NCBI GenBank assembly: GCA_002395905.1
Contig: DGVK01000180.1
Location: forward strand, 1-7,361
Source of the DNA: Verrucomicrobia bacterium UBA4286
GTDB taxonomy: Bacteria > Verrucomicrobiota > Kiritimatiellia > RFP12 > UBA1067
Length of the DNA stretch: 7,361 nucleotides
Reading direction: 5' to 3'
In this document: piece by piece, positions 6,277-7,361 of the stretch
Position numbering within the stretch: position 1 is the stretch's first letter
How the letters are laid out: every line of letters begins with the position of its first letter
Program-made: the position numbers and the translations under genes
The notes under the pieces: model-generated
What the model was told of the DNA's origin: nothing
Database searches by the model: none
Seen by the model: only the letters and a program-made list of their open reading frames with translations

Positions 6277-6277
6277 T
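6269..6277 (+). promoter_or_regulatory. Extended -10 promoter placed for a leaderless mRNA
   Basis: TGA followed by a consensus TATAAT (6272-6277) lies 8 nt before the ATG at 6286, and no Shine-Dalgarno sequence intervenes. The expected initiation point is 6284-6286, giving a leader of 0-2 nt. The spacing and the ATG immediately after the hexamer are identical to those of the rlmN promoter. Confidence 0.55.
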
Positions 6278-6285
6278 ATGTCCGT

Positions 6286-6627
6286 ATGACAAATTTTGAA
6301 AAGTTGCGGAAGTGGCGCAGGGTCCACAAGGCGGGTGCAATCGCCCTAATCGTGTTGTCGGTTATGGGCCTAGCCAAGATGACGACCTCGCCGTATCACG
6401 GCGGCGCCTTATTGCCATCTTCCGTCATGGGGCTGATCGTTGGGTTTGTGGGGTTACGTATTCATAGGTATTCCCGATGTCCGCATTGCGGTAAATCTGT
6501 CATGTCGCCTTGGTTTGGCCGAGATGGCGCGGGGCGGAACTGTATCAGGAGGATTGAAAAACGTCAGCCTGTCCTTTGTGTCCATTGTGGTGAAGAAGTC
6601 GAAACAAGTGTGCCAAATTTGCTTTAG
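6286..6627 (+). CDS. Small membrane protein with a split zinc ribbon, function unknown
   Basis: I do not recognise this 113-residue gene. It has a short basic N-terminus (KLRKWRRVHK), one hydrophobic segment at about 16-30 and a second at about 41-59, then a cytosolic-looking tail. In the tail CPHCG (65-69) and CVHCG (98-102) form two zinc knuckles spaced as in a zinc ribbon, with an extra Cys at 86. The tail is rich in Arg/Lys between the knuckles. It could bind nucleic acid or protein near the membrane, but this is only a possibility. Base composition is visibly less GC-rich than the operon and rlmN, suggesting acquisition. The ATG at 6286 lies directly after an extended -10, so translation may be leaderless. 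The next gene is convergent. Confidence 0.65.
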   Translation: MTNFEKLRKWRRVHKAGAIALIVLSVMGLAKMTTSPYHGGALLPSSVMGLIVGFVGLRIHRYSRCPHCGKSVMSPWFGRDGAGRNCIRRIEKRQPVLCVHCGEEVETSVPNLL

Positions 6628-6635
6628 AGACAACT

Positions 6636-6663
6636 TTCCCTATTTCCAAAACGAAATAGAGAA
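6636..6663. terminator. Weak hairpin between convergent genes
   Basis: CTATTTC (6640-6646) and GAAATAG (6653-6659) pair perfectly around a 6-nt CAAAAC loop. Three more pairs follow outside one mismatch (6636-6638 with 6661-6663). It lies in the 66-nt gap between a + strand gene and lnt on the - strand and could act as a bidirectional terminator. However, the stem is AT-rich and has no clear U-run. Confidence 0.3.
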
Positions 6664-6693
6664 TGTTCCGTTTGAGAGTCACCACCTCCACCA

Positions 6694-7361
6694 TCAAGCA
6701 AGAAGATCACGAGAACGGCGATCCATCCAAACGACAGCTGCAAACAGCATGACAAATGCGGCGAAGAGGGGCTTGTCGCCAAAGCGCACATATGGCGTAG
6801 GGCTCTGACGCTCTGGACAGATCACCTTGTCGAACATCGTTCCCCGCGCGTCGACGAGCGGACGGCCTTTCGCGTCTATAAGCCATGTTGCGGCCCCGCC
6901 CGGCAGGATTGTGCCGGTCACACCCGAATTGCCGACGCGCACAACCGGAAGCCCTGTCTCGACCGAGCGCGCAACGGCCTGCCATGCATGCTGCATCGCT
7001 TCATCTGAATGCGAGAACCAACTGTCGTTGGTCACGAACACAAGAACCTGGGCGCCCATTTCGGCAAGACGGCGCATCTGCGCCGAGTCTGTATCCTCGA
7101 AGCATATGGCGACACCCAGTTTCACGCCGTCAAAGTCGAGAGTCTTCAACTCTCCGGGTGTGCAGCTCCCGACCGGAGCCAGTTTCTGAAGCGCCTTTAT
7201 CCACTTGTCGCCCGGTATGAACTCGCCGAACGGAACGAGGTGAACCTTGTCATATACATCGCACGCGCCATCTGTGAAGAGCGCGGCAGAGTTGTATTCC
7301 CTGCCGTCATCCCGGCGGAATCCGCCGGCAAGGACACCCTTCGCTCCGCTCGTCTCGCGTA
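6694..7361 (-). CDS. lnt: Apolipoprotein N-acyltransferase, C-terminal part (5' end outside window)
   Basis: The frame is open from the window edge to the TGA at 6696-6694, giving 222 visible codons. Lnt is an inner-membrane enzyme with a periplasmic nitrilase domain that transfers a third acyl chain to the N-terminal Cys of lipoproteins. The stretch YDKVHLVPFGEFIPGDKW (around 7251-7198) carries the catalytic Lys (codon 7246-7248) and the conserved GEF-P Glu (7222-7224). GVAICFED carries the nucleophile Cys (7102-7104). The ends VTNDSWF, AWQAVARSVETGLPVVRVGNSGVTG and the last membrane helix (LFAAFVMLFAAVVWMDRR) are typical. The first catalytic Glu and the N-terminal helices would lie beyond 7361. 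A TTG at 7149 is not the start, because homology continues upstream of it. Its presence implies a two-membraned cell making triacylated lipoproteins. Confidence 0.93.
   Translation of the reverse strand, partial: RETSGAKGVLAGGFRRDDGREYNSAALFTDGACDVYDKVHLVPFGEFIPGDKWIKALQKLAPVGSCTPGELKTLDFDGVKLGVAICFEDTDSAQMRRLAEMGAQVLVFVTNDSWFSHSDEAMQHAWQAVARSVETGLPVVRVGNSGVTGTILPGGAATWLIDAKGRPLVDARGTMFDKVICPERQSPTPYVRFGDKPLFAAFVMLFAAVVWMDRRSRDLLA

Overview
The window looks like chromosomal DNA of a GC-rich, two-membraned (Gram-negative-type) bacterium. The envelope inference rests on a clear lnt (apolipoprotein N-acyltransferase) gene at the right edge. Style and gene content (a gene-dense sugar-oxidation cluster, a four-helix-bundle gene beside heptamer repeats, possible leaderless genes) would fit an uncultured Verrucomicrobiota/Lentisphaerae-type genome. 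That taxonomic guess is weak and not proved by the sequence.

Region 1 (about 55-4333, + strand) is a tight four-gene operon: an SDR-family dehydrogenase, an MFS transporter, an enolase-superfamily sugar-acid dehydratase and a seven-bladed beta-propeller lactonase. Successive genes overlap by 8, 4 and 4 nt, so they are probably translationally coupled. Together they would import a sugar or sugar acid, oxidise the sugar to a lactone, open the lactone and dehydrate the aldonate to a 2-keto-3-deoxy acid. This is the front end of a non-phosphorylative (De Ley-Doudoroff-like) route. No kinase, aldolase or regulator lies in the window. The dehydratase frame is broken as written: extra bases at about 2948 and 3020 interrupt an otherwise complete gene of about 388 codons.

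Region 2 (4330-5765) is a translation-quality module. rlmN lies on the - strand, convergent with the lactonase and sharing a CTAG double stop with it. It is divergent from ssrA (tmRNA), which is on the + strand. Between rlmN and ssrA is a 12-bp inverted repeat whose two arms each carry an extended -10 element, one firing each way. The rlmN promoter sits so close to its ATG that the mRNA should be leaderless. The tmRNA encodes the short tag ANNSYKLAA and has no genomic CCA.

Region 3 (5762-6693) looks like an accessory insertion after the tmRNA 3' end. It begins with a 19-bp inverted repeat and TAG-initial heptamer repeats, then a GTG-start four-helix-bundle (S23/IVP-like) gene, then a small membrane protein with a CxxC...CxxC zinc ribbon. 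The last gene repeats the rlmN promoter-to-ATG architecture, with identical spacing. No integrase or transposase is seen.

Region 4 (6694-7361, - strand) is the C-terminal part of lnt, cut by the window edge.
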